Below are positions 1 to 9,433 of a stretch of 58,140 nt of DNA, piece by piece. Origin of the DNA: Thermodesulfobacteriota bacterium (GTDB lineage: Bacteria; Desulfobacterota; WTBG01; CAIYCZ01; CAIRTM01); NCBI GenBank assembly GCA_028282925.1, contig JANQGV010000095.1:1-58140 (forward strand). The letters are read 5' to 3'. The number at the start of each line of letters is the position of its first letter. The first letter of the stretch is position 1. The notes beneath the pieces are model-generated. The model was not told the DNA's origin. It worked only from the letters and a program-made list of their open reading frames with translations, and did no database searches. The position numbers and the translations under genes are program-made.

Positions 1-675
1 ATTTCAGGCCGCCTGGTATTTGTGTATGACGCCTGTCACTCAGGAAGCTTTGTGCAATATCTTACGCCCCCCAACGAAGCATCACGGGTTGTCATTACCA
101 GTTCATCCGCCGATGAAGCTGCTTTTTTTGTGAACCAGGGTTCTGTATCATTTTCATATTACTTCTGGTCGGCTGTTTTCAATGGAGAGGATGTATATGA
201 CTCCTTTGTGTTGGCCAAAAACGGTATGGAACTGGGCAATTTTCAAAATGCACAACTGGATGACAATGGAAACGGCATAGCAAACGAAAAGGAAGACGGC
301 GAACTGGCCCGCGAGTGTACTATCGGTAGCGGCGTTGTTACTGCTTCTGCTCCTATTCCCGTTATCAATACCGTCATGCCCGATGAAACCATCGGCGATT
401 CATCGATTACCATCTGGGTTGAAGATATTGTAACCCTTGATACCATCACCAGCGTATGGGCCCATATCAAAAGCCCGGGCACAGGTGAAGCCGACACCAC
501 GGTGCCGGTAACGCAACTCCCAAGAATAACCCTCACGGATACCGATAATGACGGCACATACGAAGCATCGTACAGTGGGTTCTCTACATCGGGCTCATAT
601 GTTGTGACGTTTTTTGCCGAGGATTCAAAAAAGAGCGTTTCGCTGCCTGTTACAGCAACCGTAACAAAGCATTAA
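1..675 (+). CDS. Clan CD cysteine peptidase, C13/legumain-like, 5'-truncated by window edge
   Basis: The reading frame is open from the first base, so the N-terminal part lies outside the window. The visible part begins ISGRLVFVYDACHSGSF; a hydrophobic strand followed by D-A-C-H-S-G is the catalytic-cysteine motif of clan CD peptidases (legumain C13, caspase-like). The catalytic His would be upstream. Residues near LDDNGNGIANE form an Asp/Asn/Gly-rich, EF-hand-like calcium loop. The last ~100 residues are a Thr/Val-rich beta domain with Ig-like character (YEASYSGF, SGSYVVTFFAED). Likely exported, but the signal peptide is not visible. C13 versus caspase-like cannot be decided from this fragment. 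It stands alone, with a 100-base gap before a convergent gene. Confidence 0.75.
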   Translation: MSGRLVFVYDACHSGSFVQYLTPPNEASRVVITSSSADEAAFFVNQGSVSFSYYFWSAVFNGEDVYDSFVLAKNGMELGNFQNAQLDDNGNGIANEKEDGELARECTIGSGVVTASAPIPVINTVMPDETIGDSSITIWVEDIVTLDTITSVWAHIKSPGTGEADTTVPVTQLPRITLTDTDNDGTYEASYSGFSTSGSYVVTFFAEDSKKSVSLPVTATVTKH

Positions 676-778
676 TGAAACAGTACTTTTTTTGCCGGTC
701 TCTTTACTACCTGGCATCAGTATGTATTTGAAAATCAAGTTTTATATAGAAGGACTGAATGCAAGGGAGATTATGTTG

Positions 779-973
779 TTATCCCAACACTTTTTTAGCG
801 ATATAAATCAGTACAAGGCCGGTGATAATTGCGCCCATGCCGAACGCACGTAAGCTTGAGTTGGGCAGCAGGGGCAATTTCTCAAGAAAGGACTTCATTT
901 TATCAGGAAACGCAAAATACGGTATTCCTTCAATAACAAGAACCAGTCCTATAACACTTAAAAAATAGTCCAT
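779..973 (-). CDS. DUF2065 family small membrane protein
   Basis: A 64-residue protein with two hydrophobic segments (roughly residues 3-24 and 43-62) separated by a basic, Pro-containing loop. The pattern IEGIPYFAFPDKMK followed by LRAFGMGAIITGLVLIY matches my recollection of the DUF2065 family of inner-membrane proteins of unknown function, often found near HflC or adenylosuccinate synthase. Here the neighbours are an Nfu gene and EF-G on the same strand. No function can be given. It starts at ATG 973 and is separated from the Nfu gene by 80 bases, so co-transcription is possible but unproven. Confidence 0.6.
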   Translation of the reverse strand: MDYFLSVIGLVLVIEGIPYFAFPDKMKSFLEKLPLLPNSSLRAFGMGAIITGLVLIYIAKKVLG

Positions 974-1053
974 AGAAAATAAAATTCTTTTGTTCTACGG
1001 ATGCACCCGGAAAACAGGTTTACCAGGGTACACCCGTGCCGTTAAAACAGAAA

Positions 1054-1275
1054 CTACATTTCAGCTTCAACCGAAACAATTTCCGGAATCTCTTCCTTTA
1101 AAACACGTTCTACACCCATTTTAAGGGTCATCTGGGCCCCCATGCAGCCCTGGCAGGCACCCTGCAGTTTCACGGTCACCACGCCGTCTTTTACGTCGAT
1201 CAGTTCAATATCGCCGCCGTGGGACTGAAGATCGGGTCTGATTTTTTCCAAAACTTCCTGTACGCGTTCTTTCAT
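1054..1275 (-). CDS. nfu: NifU C-terminal-domain (Nfu-type) iron-sulfur scaffold protein
   Basis: A 73-residue protein consisting only of the NifU C-terminal domain. It begins with a helix (KERVQEVLEKIRPDLQSHGG), then beta strands (DIELIDVKDGVVTVKLQGAC), and carries the CxxC pair in GACQGCMGAQMTL that holds a [4Fe-4S] cluster between two monomers. Nfu proteins carry and deliver Fe-S clusters to apo-enzymes in the cytoplasm. An SD-like aaggagagc stretch lies just before ATG 1275. Dedicated Fe-S clients in this window could include the radical SAM enzymes and the RlmD-type methyltransferase, but that is only inference. The family call is firm; the symbol is generic. Confidence 0.88.
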   Translation of the reverse strand: MKERVQEVLEKIRPDLQSHGGDIELIDVKDGVVTVKLQGACQGCMGAQMTLKMGVERVLKEEIPEIVSVEAEM

Positions 1276-1355
1276 AGGTGCTCTCCTTACACAAGGTTAT
1301 AGTTACATTAGGTATATATAAAGAGTATATCTCAAAAAACAGAACTTGTCATATG

Positions 1356-3392
1356 CTACGACTGGGTTTCAAACTTCAGAAACCGCATGGTAAAAGATGC
1401 CCGGCCCTGGCTCGCAGACCGTAAAACCGTTGAATAACCGAACATATTTTTCAGGGACACATGGGCGGTAATAATCCTGGTAACGCCCTTGTCTTCAATA
1501 CCCTCGATTTTACCCTTTCGGGCATTGATATCGGAAATGACGTCTCCCATGAATTCATTGGGGGTAACGATTTCAACCTCCATAATCGGCTCAAGCAGCA
1601 CCGGGCCTGCTTTTTCAACACCATCCTTGATGGCAACGGTTGCCGCCATAATGTAGCCGAGTTCGGTTGATGAACCCTCACGGTATTCTGCATCAACAAG
1701 CGTTGCCTTGATATCAACCAGGGGATACCCGGCGATGGTTCCTGACAAAGTGGCATCATAAAACGCCTTTTCAATGGCCTGCTGGTATGCTTCCGGTAGT
1801 TTTTCGACGTCCACCGTATTCACAAACTCATGGCCTGCACCGCGGTCGAGGGGTTCGAGTTTTATTCTCACGCTGCCGAACTGTTTTTCTTCATTGATCT
1901 CTTTATCAAACAGACCGACCGATTCAACAGCGCTGGTAATTGTTTCGCGGTACACAACCTGGGGCTTTCCAGTGCGGATTGAGACATTGTATTGACGCAG
2001 GATTTTATTGGTTATAATGTCCAAGTGCAACTCGCCCATGCCCGAAACCACCATCTGGCCCGAGTCGTCGTCGAACTCAAAATGAAACGTGGGGTCTTCC
2101 TCGGCGATCTTGTTCAGCGCAACGTTGAGCTTATCCTGATCGCCCACGGTTTTAGGTTCAACCGCAACCGAGATAACCGGCTTGTAAAAATCAATTGCTT
2201 CTAGAATAATCGGCTTTTCCTTGTCGCACAGAGTATCACCGGTAGTTGTTGATTTAAGCCCCATGATGGCCACAATATCACCGGCCTGGGCCTTTGTTAC
2301 CCGCTCCTTTTTATTGGCATGCATCCTGAAAATCCGGGCGATTTTTTCCTTGGTTTTCTTGACCGGATTAAACACCTCACCGTTCACATCGAGAGTGCCC
2401 GAGTATATGCGGATATAGGTCAGCTTGCGCCCGTCATCCATAATAACTTTAAAAGCCAGGGCCGAAAACGGCTCCTTATTGTCGCAGGCCCGCTGGATTA
2501 CCTCATCGCCTTTCAGGGCATGACCGGTAACAGGGGGTGTTTCAAGGGGCGAAGGGAAAAAGTCGATAACCGCATCCAGCAACGGCTGTATACCCTTATT
2601 CTTCAGGGAGCTGCCGCACAAGACCGGCACAGCCTCTTGTTTAAGAACCATGGCACGCAGAGTTTCTTTAATTTCTTTGGGTGTTATCTCTTCTCCACCA
2701 AGATATTTCTCCATCAATGTATCGTCGTGTTCCGATACGAATTCCAGCAGGGCTTCACGATACTCCAGTACTGCGTCCTGCATATCGCCGGGAATGTCAC
2801 ATTCCTGCATCTCCATACCAAGGCTGTCTTCGTCCCACTGCATGGCCTTTTGTTCGATCAGGTCCACCACACCGCGGAAATGCTCTTCGGCACCGATGGG
2901 AAGCTGCACGATAACCGGGTTGGCGGTAAGTTTTTCGCGCATCATCTGAACCGCTCCCAGGAAATCGGCACCTACCCGGTCCATCTTGTTGATAAACGCA
3001 ATCCGGGGAACATGATATTTGTCGGCCTGGTGCCACACGGTCTCGGACTGAGGCTCAACACCGCCCACGGCGCAAAAAAGCGCGATACATCCGTCCAAAA
3101 CCCGCAATGAACGCTCCACCTCGATGGTAAAATCAACATGTCCCGGCGTATCTATTAAGTGTATGCCGAAACCTTTCCAGACAACATCGGTCACGGCCGA
3201 TGTTATGGTAATGCCCCGCTCCTGCTCCTGGTCCATCCAGTCCATGACGGCCTGTCCGTTATGAACCTCTCCGATCTTATGCGATTTACCCGAATAATAC
3301 AGGATACGCTCTGTTGCAGTGGTTTTACCGGCGTCTATGTGGGCCATGATGCCGATATTACGAATTTTTTTAAGCGGTAGCAGTCCAGACAT
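1356..3392 (-). CDS. fusA: Translation elongation factor G (EF-G family GTPase)
   Basis: A 678-residue five-domain translational GTPase that drives ribosomal translocation and, with RRF, recycling. G1 is AHIDAGKTT (about residues 17-25), G2 lies in RGITITSA, G3 is DTPGHVDF and G4 is NKMDRVG. Domain IV and V signatures ([31 protein letters not shown]) are near the C-terminus. It is slightly shorter than the ~690-704 residues usual for EF-G. It is not in a str operon (no rpsL, rpsG or tuf nearby), so it may be a second, specialised copy (EF-G2 or spdEFG type) instead of the only EF-G. A GerMN gene lies 17 bases upstream on the same strand, which suggests co-transcription. Start at ATG 3392. Confidence 0.92.
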   Translation of the reverse strand: MSGLLPLKKIRNIGIMAHIDAGKTTATERILYYSGKSHKIGEVHNGQAVMDWMDQEQERGITITSAVTDVVWKGFGIHLIDTPGHVDFTIEVERSLRVLDGCIALFCAVGGVEPQSETVWHQADKYHVPRIAFINKMDRVGADFLGAVQMMREKLTANPVIVQLPIGAEEHFRGVVDLIEQKAMQWDEDSLGMEMQECDIPGDMQDAVLEYREALLEFVSEHDDTLMEKYLGGEEITPKEIKETLRAMVLKQEAVPVLCGSSLKNKGIQPLLDAVIDFFPSPLETPPVTGHALKGDEVIQRACDNKEPFSALAFKVIMDDGRKLTYIRIYSGTLDVNGEVFNPVKKTKEKIARIFRMHANKKERVTKAQAGDIVAIMGLKSTTTGDTLCDKEKPIILEAIDFYKPVISVAVEPKTVGDQDKLNVALNKIAEEDPTFHFEFDDDSGQMVVSGMGELHLDIITNKILRQYNVSIRTGKPQVVYRETITSAVESVGLFDKEINEEKQFGSVRIKLEPLDRGAGHEFVNTVDVEKLPEAYQQAIEKAFYDATLSGTIAGYPLVDIKATLVDAEYREGSSTELGYIMAATVAIKDGVEKAGPVLLEPIMEVEIVTPNEFMGDVISDINARKGKIEGIEDKGVTRIITAHVSLKNMFGYSTVLRSASQGRASFTMRFLKFETQS

Positions 3393-3409
3393 AATACGTG
3401 GGTCTTCAG

Positions 3410-4057
3410 TTAGAAATTTTTTATCAATTCATTGTTCATGGGAAACGAGTCCCTGCAGTTTATGTGTCCGGCAATGGTGTCGATGGCCGATCCGTCAACC
3501 ATAATCTGCACTCGTTTTGCCTCTTCAACATTTAATAGAACAGTGTTGACTATGGAAAAAATAGTCAAAAGCTCCGATGAGCTGCCACCCGGATGCTGCT
3601 CGATCAGCTCACTGCTGAAATCAACCTGCACAACCCCCTGCTCATCAAGGGATACCGATCGAAGCACGGTTTCCTCAGGTGTGGTACGTATGCCGCGTTT
3701 CAGAGGCCCCTTGACGATCTCATGCATCAGGGCTTCTATCTTGTGCGCAGGTACGCCCTTGGTGGTAAGCATCCGGTATTCACGCACCAGCAAATCGGTC
3801 TCTTCATCACCGAACAGGAGCACGGCTTCCCAGGTTTCCGTAAAATAGTTCCGGGCTACGTGCACGATTTTCCGGGCATACCGGCTTATGTCCGTTAAAA
3901 ACCGGTCTTTGTCGGAAAAAAGGTACAGTCCGCATACGACCAGCATAAGAACAAGTATAAGCAGAAACAGTTTTTTCCAGGCGGATTTTTTTTTCTTTTG
4001 AGACTGCTTCTTTTTTTTAGGCTCTTTGGCCGGAGCTTTGCTCTTTTTTTTACTCAT
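3410..4057 (-). CDS. GerMN domain membrane-anchored protein
   Basis: About 215 residues. It has a very basic Lys-rich N-terminus ([18 protein letters not shown]), one membrane segment ([18 protein letters not shown]), then an extracytoplasmic domain. The C-terminal part, [28 protein letters not shown] to the end, matches the GerMN fold (sporulation/germination GerM-type), which in non-spore formers occurs on envelope lipoproteins of unclear role. A GTG at 4096 would add 13 residues but overlaps murI; ATG 4057, just after the murI stop, is preferred, implying translational coupling with murI. No clear Shine-Dalgarno is visible. The link to the cell wall is inferred from the murI neighbour only. 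Confidence 0.72.
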   Translation of the reverse strand: MSKKKSKAPAKEPKKKKQSQKKKKSAWKKLFLLILVLMLVVCGLYLFSDKDRFLTDISRYARKIVHVARNYFTETWEAVLLFGDEETDLLVREYRMLTTKGVPAHKIEALMHEIVKGPLKRGIRTTPEETVLRSVSLDEQGVVQVDFSSELIEQHPGGSSSELLTIFSIVNTVLLNVEEAKRVQIMVDGSAIDTIAGHINCRDSFPMNNELIKNF

Positions 4058-4058
4058 A

Positions 4059-4871
4059 TCACATATCAACCACGTGAACGTTTTCAAGTGGTTCACCCAG
4101 GAAACGGCCGCCGATTTCTATAAACCGCTTGGGTACATCGGTCAGGTAGAACGTACAGGTACCATTATTGTGTGGTTCCCGGGCAAGATCCAGCTCGCGC
4201 AACAGCCTGTCCACTTTCGTGGCCGTCTGTTCTGCGGAATCTATCAGGGTGATACTTTGTCCCATAACGTGCTGTATCGCCTGCTTGAGTATGGGATAGT
4301 GGGTACACCCAAGCACAAGCGTATCGATATCGGTCTGTTTCAGTTCATCCAGGTACCTGTGACCAACGGCCCGCACCACCTCATCCTGTTCGTCGCACCA
4401 GCCCTCTTCTGCCAAGGGCACAAACAGCGGACATGGTTTAGCATAGGTTTCTATGTCCCGGTTGAGCGTCTGGATGGCGTTTTGGTACGAACCGCTGTGT
4501 ATTGTTCCGATAGTGCCGATTATACCAACTTTTTTGTTTTTTGTAACGGCTACAGCGCATTCGGCGCCCGGATTCACAACATCTATGATCGGAATGGTAT
4601 AGCGGTTATGAAGTTCTTTGGTGGCAACGGCCGAGGCGGTATTACAGGCAATGACCAGCAACTTGATATTCTGTTTTATGAGAAATTCAGAAGTAATAAT
4701 CGAATATTTTAAAACGGTTTTCTCAGACCTGATCCCATACGGCACCCGGGCCGTATCTCCAAGATAGATAATATTTTCGCCGGGAAGCTTCTTCCTGACC
4801 TCCTTCAGAACCGTGAGCCCTCCGATTCCGGAGTCGAAAATGCCGATTGACGCGTCGCGTTGTATATTCAT
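4059..4871 (-). CDS. murI: Glutamate racemase
   Basis: 270 residues, the normal length for MurI, which interconverts L- and D-glutamate to supply D-Glu for peptidoglycan precursors in the cytoplasm. The N-terminal signature IGIFDSGIGGLTVLKE is present. Both catalytic cysteines are in place: Cys76 in VIACNTAS and Cys189 in LGCTHYPIL. The substrate-binding DTARVPYG is at residues 39-46. The gene starts at ATG 4871 and is followed immediately by the GerMN gene, whose ATG lies one base past the murI stop. Upstream is a 279-base AT-rich gap with no gene, holding divergent promoters for murI and the TolB-like gene; no promoter in it could be assigned with confidence. Confidence 0.96.
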   Translation of the reverse strand: MNIQRDASIGIFDSGIGGLTVLKEVRKKLPGENIIYLGDTARVPYGIRSEKTVLKYSIITSEFLIKQNIKLLVIACNTASAVATKELHNRYTIPIIDVVNPGAECAVAVTKNKKVGIIGTIGTIHSGSYQNAIQTLNRDIETYAKPCPLFVPLAEEGWCDEQDEVVRAVGHRYLDELKQTDIDTLVLGCTHYPILKQAIQHVMGQSITLIDSAEQTATKVDRLLRELDLAREPHNNGTCTFYLTDVPKRFIEIGGRFLGEPLENVHVVDM

Positions 4872-5150
4872 TATAATCGGTACTCAGTACGTAGTGTTCA
4901 TTGAGAGGGTAAGTGAAAAAGTGTAGGAAATATGATGAGTTTTGTCAAGAACAAATGGTTTTTTTTCAGTTTTACGTGTTAATTGACGGCTTATAAAAAA
5001 ATTAAAAACATTTGATAAACACGAGCTTCTCTTTTCTTGTAACCCATCCGGTACGTTTTAGATCTTTTAAGATACAGACTGTTAAAAAGCATGCTATTAT
5101 GTGCTTGTTTAGCAGGAAAATATCAATACATCAGGAAATGGAGATTACAT

Positions 5151-6062
5151 ATGCGAACGCTCATCAGCTGCTTTACGGTACTGACAATTTTTTATTCCTG
5201 TTCAACCACTGCATTTTCGCAGGATTCCCCGGACCTGGAAGCCAAAACACGTATTGTGTACTCTCACGGTGTAAAAAGACTCACCAATATCTTCACCATG
5301 AAGCCCGATGGATCTGATCGCCGGCAATTAACCGACACCCAGGCCAAAGACTGGGAGCCGGTATGGTCGCCGGACGGAAACCGGATTGCCTTTTCAAGCA
5401 ACCGTGACGGAGATTTTGAGATTTATACCATACAGGCAGACGGCTCGGACCTGAAGCAACTCACCAGAAACACGGCCGTCGACCGCCAGCCTGAATGGTC
5501 GCCGGACGGCGGGATACTTTATTTTATCAGCAACCAGGATACGCCGACAACTCAGATATATTCTATGAACTCCGACGGCACAGGCCGCACACGAATTACC
5601 AGCAGCGAAAAACATGCTACCCACCCGACCTGTTCACCCGACGGCAAAAAAATCGTGTTTCAACTGGGCGGTATCAATAAGCGCTCGAAAGAAAAATCTG
5701 AAATTTACATGATGCACCTCGGCAGCCCGAAACTGATCAACCTCTCTCAAAATCCCGCCCATGATAAAGTAGCCGCTTTTTCACCTGATGGTTCTTTTAT
5801 CTCCTTTCAAAGCTATCGTGACGGCAATTTCGAGTTGTACCGCATGCGGACCGACGGCTCGGAACAGACGCGTCTGACAAACCATCCGGCCAAGGATAAA
5901 CGCTCAACCTGGTCACCAGACGGCAGGCGCATCGCATTCCAGGGATATCGCACAGGTCACTGGGAGATATACACCATGAACCCTGACGGATCAGACCTGC
6001 GACAGGTCACTTCCGGAACTGCTGATTCAAAACACCCCGACTGGTCGGGGTATGTGCGATGA
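5151..6062 (+). CDS. TolB-like beta-propeller protein, exported
   Basis: About 303 residues. A signal peptide (MRTLISCFTVLTIFYSCSTT, cut near AFSQ) precedes six WD40-like PD40 repeats, each with the pattern W/FSPDGxxIxF followed by EIYxMxxDGSxxxxLT (for example DGDFEIYTIQADGSD). This is the propeller of TolB, which links Pal and outer-membrane integrity in the periplasm, but the N-terminal alpha/beta domain of true TolB is missing and no tol/pal genes are near, so tolB is not assigned. Start chosen at ATG 5151 because GGAG lies 7 bases upstream and it opens the signal peptide; an earlier in-frame ATG at 5091 has neither. Monocistronic, convergent with the response regulator. Confidence 0.82.
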   Translation: MRTLISCFTVLTIFYSCSTTAFSQDSPDLEAKTRIVYSHGVKRLTNIFTMKPDGSDRRQLTDTQAKDWEPVWSPDGNRIAFSSNRDGDFEIYTIQADGSDLKQLTRNTAVDRQPEWSPDGGILYFISNQDTPTTQIYSMNSDGTGRTRITSSEKHATHPTCSPDGKKIVFQLGGINKRSKEKSEIYMMHLGSPKLINLSQNPAHDKVAAFSPDGSFISFQSYRDGNFELYRMRTDGSEQTRLTNHPAKDKRSTWSPDGRRIAFQGYRTGHWEIYTMNPDGSDLRQVTSGTADSKHPDWSGYVR

Positions 6063-6097
6063 TGTGGAAACCATACTATCTGAATCGGCAAGCTTTT

Positions 6098-6517
6098 TTA
6101 CGGCTTTTCAAGGAATGCTCCGGCACCCTGCGCCCTTTCCGGCTCATTCTTCTCAAAGCAGCCAAGCACTAATCGGGCAATCTCATTCCGCTTGAAGGGT
6201 TTTACAATATAGCCCTGAATGCCGAGTTGAACACAGCTCTTCATTTCTTTCTCACCCGACAAGGCAGTTGACATAATAATGGTTGTTTTGGTGTCCTGCC
6301 TGTTTTTTCGTATTTCCTCCAGGACTTTTAAGCCGTTGATCTGCGGTATCATAACATCCAGGATTATAATGTCGGGCTTCGCCTTTTCATACAGCTTCAG
6401 GGCCGTGGCACCGCTTGCAACCATGATTTTGTGAAAAACAGTATCGGGTAAAAACGTTTGATAGAGCTGGACAATATCCTTATCGTCTTCAACAATCAGT
6501 GTTTCAATACGTTCCAT
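6098..6517 (-). CDS. Single-domain response regulator (CheY-like receiver)
   Basis: 139 residues, essentially one receiver domain with a short Glu/Ala-rich tail. The acidic pocket is DD at residues 11-12, the phospho-acceptor is Asp54 in IIILDVMIP, Ser83/Thr84 is the switch hydroxyl and Lys106 in VKPF completes the active site. There is no output domain, so it would act by protein contact, like CheY, SpoF-type relays or DivK. No histidine kinase is adjacent; the nearest candidate in the window is the soluble kinase at 35.6-36.4 kb in the flagellar cluster, and pairing them is only a guess. It sits 38 bases downstream of rsmE on the same strand. An AAGGGG Shine-Dalgarno precedes ATG 6517. Confidence 0.88.
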   Translation of the reverse strand: MERIETLIVEDDKDIVQLYQTFLPDTVFHKIMVASGATALKLYEKAKPDIIILDVMIPQINGLKVLEEIRKNRQDTKTTIIMSTALSGEKEMKSCVQLGIQGYIVKPFKRNEIARLVLGCFEKNEPERAQGAGAFLEKP

Positions 6518-6555
6518 AGGCCCAATCCCCTTGTCGGCTTTTACAAATAAATGCG

Positions 6556-7296
6556 TTACCCCAAAGCACCAAAATGATATCGTAGTATCGATAAAACCGC
6601 TATCGGTACGGTCTCGGCCCGCAGGATCAAATCCCCGAGCCCTACGGATCTAAAATCGTTGTCACGGGCCAGTTGGACTTCATTTTCCGTGAAGCCGCCT
6701 TCCGGTCCGACGACGACGACAATTTTTACCGGATGTTCAACAGCCTCAAGGGCCTTTTTCAACCCCGCTTCACATTCATTCTCATAAAGCACAATCTTTG
6801 TGTATCCTTCATACGGTCTTTCTATCACCTTCTGATAGGACAGAAGCGGTTCAACAACCGGTATTTTTCGAATTCCTGATTGTTTTACGGCGGATGTAAC
6901 AATGCCCTGCCAGTGCAAACGCCTGTTTTCCGCCTTTTCAGCATCCCATTGCGGTATAGAGCGGGAAGAAACAAAAGGTACTATCTTTGCAACACCCAGT
7001 TCAGTACACTTCTGTATGATAAAATCGTTTTTTTTGGCTTTCAACACGGCCTGACAGATGATAATTTCAGGGTCGTCGTTTTGAACCGGCTCCTGCTTGC
7101 TCCTTATCAAAACAGACACGTATCCTTTTCCGATATCGGTTATAACACCTGCATAGTGCACACCACTCTCATCAAACAGAGTAACCGCATCATCAATGGA
7201 GTAGCGCAACACTTTTGCAATATGCCTGGCTTCGCTTCCGCGTATCACTACCGTGTCGTCAATGTCTGCTGTACGCTCTATGTAAAAACAGTCCAT
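6556..7296 (-). CDS. rsmE: 16S rRNA (uracil-1498-N3)-methyltransferase RsmE
   Basis: 246 residues, the usual RsmE length. The enzyme methylates N3 of U1498 in 16S rRNA in the assembled 30S subunit using SAM. The SPOUT-fold knot signatures are clear near the C-terminus: VVGPEGGFTENEV and LILRAETVPIAVLSILRY. The N-terminal PUA-like part (VVIRGSEARHIAKVLRY) matches the RNA-binding domain. Start ATG 7296. It is followed by the response regulator on the same strand; divergent from the purine cluster across ~250 bases of AT-rich sequence. Confidence 0.94.
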   Translation of the reverse strand: MDCFYIERTADIDDTVVIRGSEARHIAKVLRYSIDDAVTLFDESGVHYAGVITDIGKGYVSVLIRSKQEPVQNDDPEIIICQAVLKAKKNDFIIQKCTELGVAKIVPFVSSRSIPQWDAEKAENRRLHWQGIVTSAVKQSGIRKIPVVEPLLSYQKVIERPYEGYTKIVLYENECEAGLKKALEAVEHPVKIVVVVGPEGGFTENEVQLARDNDFRSVGLGDLILRAETVPIAVLSILRYHFGALG

Positions 7297-7544
7297 AGTA
7301 TCTTCTTTTTTTCATAAACTCAGGATGTTTCCATGCGCTCTAGTACAACACATTGTAATTTGGATTATTGCATTATAGTATATGTTGTCTATATATCATG
7401 TATATTTTTTTGGCAACGCCCCCGCACAAAACAACATCATTCCGCTTTACTTATAAACTGATTGATGATAAAAAAAAAGACCCTGAATAGAATAATAATT
7501 TATTAAAGTGATTCATTAAGAAACAAAAGGAAAGGTTTAAATCT

Positions 7545-8141
7545 ATGGCTAAAATCAAAAGGGCTCTTATAAGTGTTTCTAATAAAAGCGGTGTTGTTGA
7601 AATTGCACAGGCTCTTGCAGACAACGGCGTTGAAATACTTTCTACCGGCGGCACGGCGAAAATGCTTCGTGATGCCGGCCTGACGGTAATGGATGTTTCA
7701 GAATACACAGGATTTCCGGAAATGATGGACGGCCGTATCAAAACCCTGCATCCCAAGGTACACGGCGCCCTCCTGGGAAAACGATCAAACCCTGCGCATA
7801 TGTCGAAAATGCAGGAGCACGGCATTATCCCCATCGATATGGTTATCGTCAACCTTTACCCTTTTGAAGAAACCGTTGCCAAGGATGGTTGCACCCTTGA
7901 CGATGCTATTGAAAACATCGATATCGGCGGGCCTACCATGCTGCGCTCTTCTGCTAAAAACTACGAGGACGTCAGCGTAATAATCGATCCTGTCGACTAC
8001 GAAAGGGTTCTCAAGGAAATGACCGAATCCGGCGGCAGTGTATCGGTGGATACCAATTTTTATCTTGCTAAAAAGGTGTTCAAGCGCACCGCTGAATACG
8101 ACTCCGCCATAACAGCCTATCTGGCAAATGTGAGTCTGTAA
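7545..8141 (+). CDS. purH: Stand-alone IMP cyclohydrolase (PurH N-terminal domain only)
   Basis: 198 residues with the methylglyoxal-synthase-like fold of the IMP cyclohydrolase half of PurH. Visible family motifs are [62 protein letters not shown]-type and [16 protein letters not shown]. It ends with a clean stop after the YDSAITAYL region, so the ~320-residue AICAR formyltransferase half is absent. It would ring-close FAICAR to IMP, the last step of purine synthesis. The next gene is purD, 20 bases away, and no formyltransferase is in this window. AAAAGGAAAGG lies upstream of ATG 7545. A -35/-10-like pair (TTGTAA, 17 bases, TAGTAT near 7358-7386) is a weak promoter candidate. Confidence 0.92.
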   Translation: MAKIKRALISVSNKSGVVEIAQALADNGVEILSTGGTAKMLRDAGLTVMDVSEYTGFPEMMDGRIKTLHPKVHGALLGKRSNPAHMSKMQEHGIIPIDMVIVNLYPFEETVAKDGCTLDDAIENIDIGGPTMLRSSAKNYEDVSVIIDPVDYERVLKEMTESGGSVSVDTNFYLAKKVFKRTAEYDSAITAYLANVSL

Positions 8142-8161
8142 TAAACGGAAAGGTATACCCT

Positions 8162-9433
8162 ATGAAAGTATTGATTGTCGGCGGCGGCGGGCGCGAACAT
8201 GCGCTGGCCTGGAAAGCCGCCCAGAGCCCCCAGGTAACCAAAGTTTTTTGCGCACCCGGAAATGCCGGCATAGCGGCCGATGCCGAATGTGTTCCGATTA
8301 AAGCCGATGACATTGACGGCCTGAAAGAATTTGCCCAGAAAAACGCTATTGATTTAACCATCGTCGGCCCGGAACTACCCCTTACCCTCGGCATTACCGA
8401 TGTTTTTGAGGATGCCGGTCTGAAGGTATTCGGCCCTTCCAAAGAGGCTGCTCAGCTTGAAGGCAGCAAGATTTTTGCAAAAAACATTATGCAGGAAGCC
8501 GGCATTCCCACTGCTGCTTTCAAGGCATTTACCAATGCCGGCGAGGCAAAGGCCTACATTCAATCCTTAGGCAAGCCCGTAGTAGTCAAGGCCGACGGTC
8601 TTGCAGCCGGTAAGGGGGTTTTTCCATGCCGTACGGTTGACGATGCACTGGATGCCGTTGAAAGGATAATGGTGAAAAACGAATTCGGCGAAGCCGGAAG
8701 TTCTATTGTGGTTGAAGATTTCCTGGAAGGCGAAGAGGCCTCTTTTATCTGCTTTACCGACGGCACAACCGTGGTACCGCTGCCGTCATCCCAGGACCAC
8801 AAGCCGATTTTCGACGATGACAAGGGTCCTAATACCGGCGGCATGGGCGCCTATTCACCGGCCCCGGTTATTACCCCGGAATTGCATGATACCGTTATGA
8901 AGACCGTTATGCAGCCTCTTATCGATACCCTTGCCCGCAAAAACATTAAATACAAGGGTATTGTATACGCCGGACTCATGATCAAGGACGGTGTTCCCAA
9001 TATCCTTGAGTTCAACGTCAGGTTCGGCGACCCGGAAACACAGCCTATTCTATACCGGCTGCAAAGCGACATGATCGAGTTGATAGCTGCCGCGGTTGAT
9101 GAGCGCCTGTCCGACAGTACTGTATCCTGCGACCCGCAGCCCACGGTGTGCGTTGTGATGGCCGCCGGGGGATATCCCGGCAGTTACGAAAAGGGGCTTG
9201 AAATTTCAGGCCTTGAAGACGCGAACACCGTTCCGGATGCGTTTGTGTTTCATGCCGGCACTGCAAACGACAACGGCAAGATTGTAACCAGCGGAGGAAG
9301 AGTACTCGGTGTTACCGCACGGGGTGCCACAATCGCCCAGGCTATCGATAATTCTTACAAAGCGGTTTCGAAAATCAACTGGCCCGGGGCCCAGTTCAGG
9401 AAAGATATAGGAAAGAAGGCTCTCAATAGATGA
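8162..9433 (+). CDS. purD: Phosphoribosylamine--glycine ligase (GAR synthetase)
   Basis: 423 residues, standard for PurD, the ATP-grasp enzyme that joins glycine to phosphoribosylamine in step two of purine synthesis. It begins MKVLIVGGGGREHALAWK, the family hallmark. The ATP-grasp region has VVKADGLAAGKGV, and FLEGEEASFICFTDG and GPNTGGMGAYSPAP follow. The metal/substrate loop LEFNVRFGDPETQ is near residue 285. Start ATG 8162 follows an AAAGG-like site. Its TGA overlaps the ATG of the next gene by four bases (ATGA), so translation of purD and the unknown downstream gene is probably coupled. Confidence 0.97.
   Translation: MKVLIVGGGGREHALAWKAAQSPQVTKVFCAPGNAGIAADAECVPIKADDIDGLKEFAQKNAIDLTIVGPELPLTLGITDVFEDAGLKVFGPSKEAAQLEGSKIFAKNIMQEAGIPTAAFKAFTNAGEAKAYIQSLGKPVVVKADGLAAGKGVFPCRTVDDALDAVERIMVKNEFGEAGSSIVVEDFLEGEEASFICFTDGTTVVPLPSSQDHKPIFDDDKGPNTGGMGAYSPAPVITPELHDTVMKTVMQPLIDTLARKNIKYKGIVYAGLMIKDGVPNILEFNVRFGDPETQPILYRLQSDMIELIAAAVDERLSDSTVSCDPQPTVCVVMAAGGYPGSYEKGLEISGLEDANTVPDAFVFHAGTANDNGKIVTSGGRVLGVTARGATIAQAIDNSYKAVSKINWPGAQFRKDIGKKALNR

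Noticed and set aside
2319-3110. Open reading frame of 263 codons on the plus strand inside the EF-G gene
   Set aside because: It is antisense to a complete, well-conserved EF-G and its translation shows no domain. It is a shadow of the opposite strand's codon use.
4026-4712. Open reading frame of 228 codons antisense to murI
   Set aside because: The glutamate racemase on the other strand has both catalytic cysteines and normal length; the antisense product is unrelated to anything recognisable.
6531-6538. GCCGACAA, close to the sigma-28 -10 box, before the response regulator
   Set aside because: It lies 14 bases from the ATG, so transcription would start after the ribosome site; the -35 half is also imperfect.
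7411-7426. Sigma-54-like TGGCAACGCCCCCGCA upstream of the IMP cyclohydrolase gene
   Set aside because: GG and GC are correctly spaced, but the TT before GC is replaced by CC and the gene has no reason to be in this class; probably chance.
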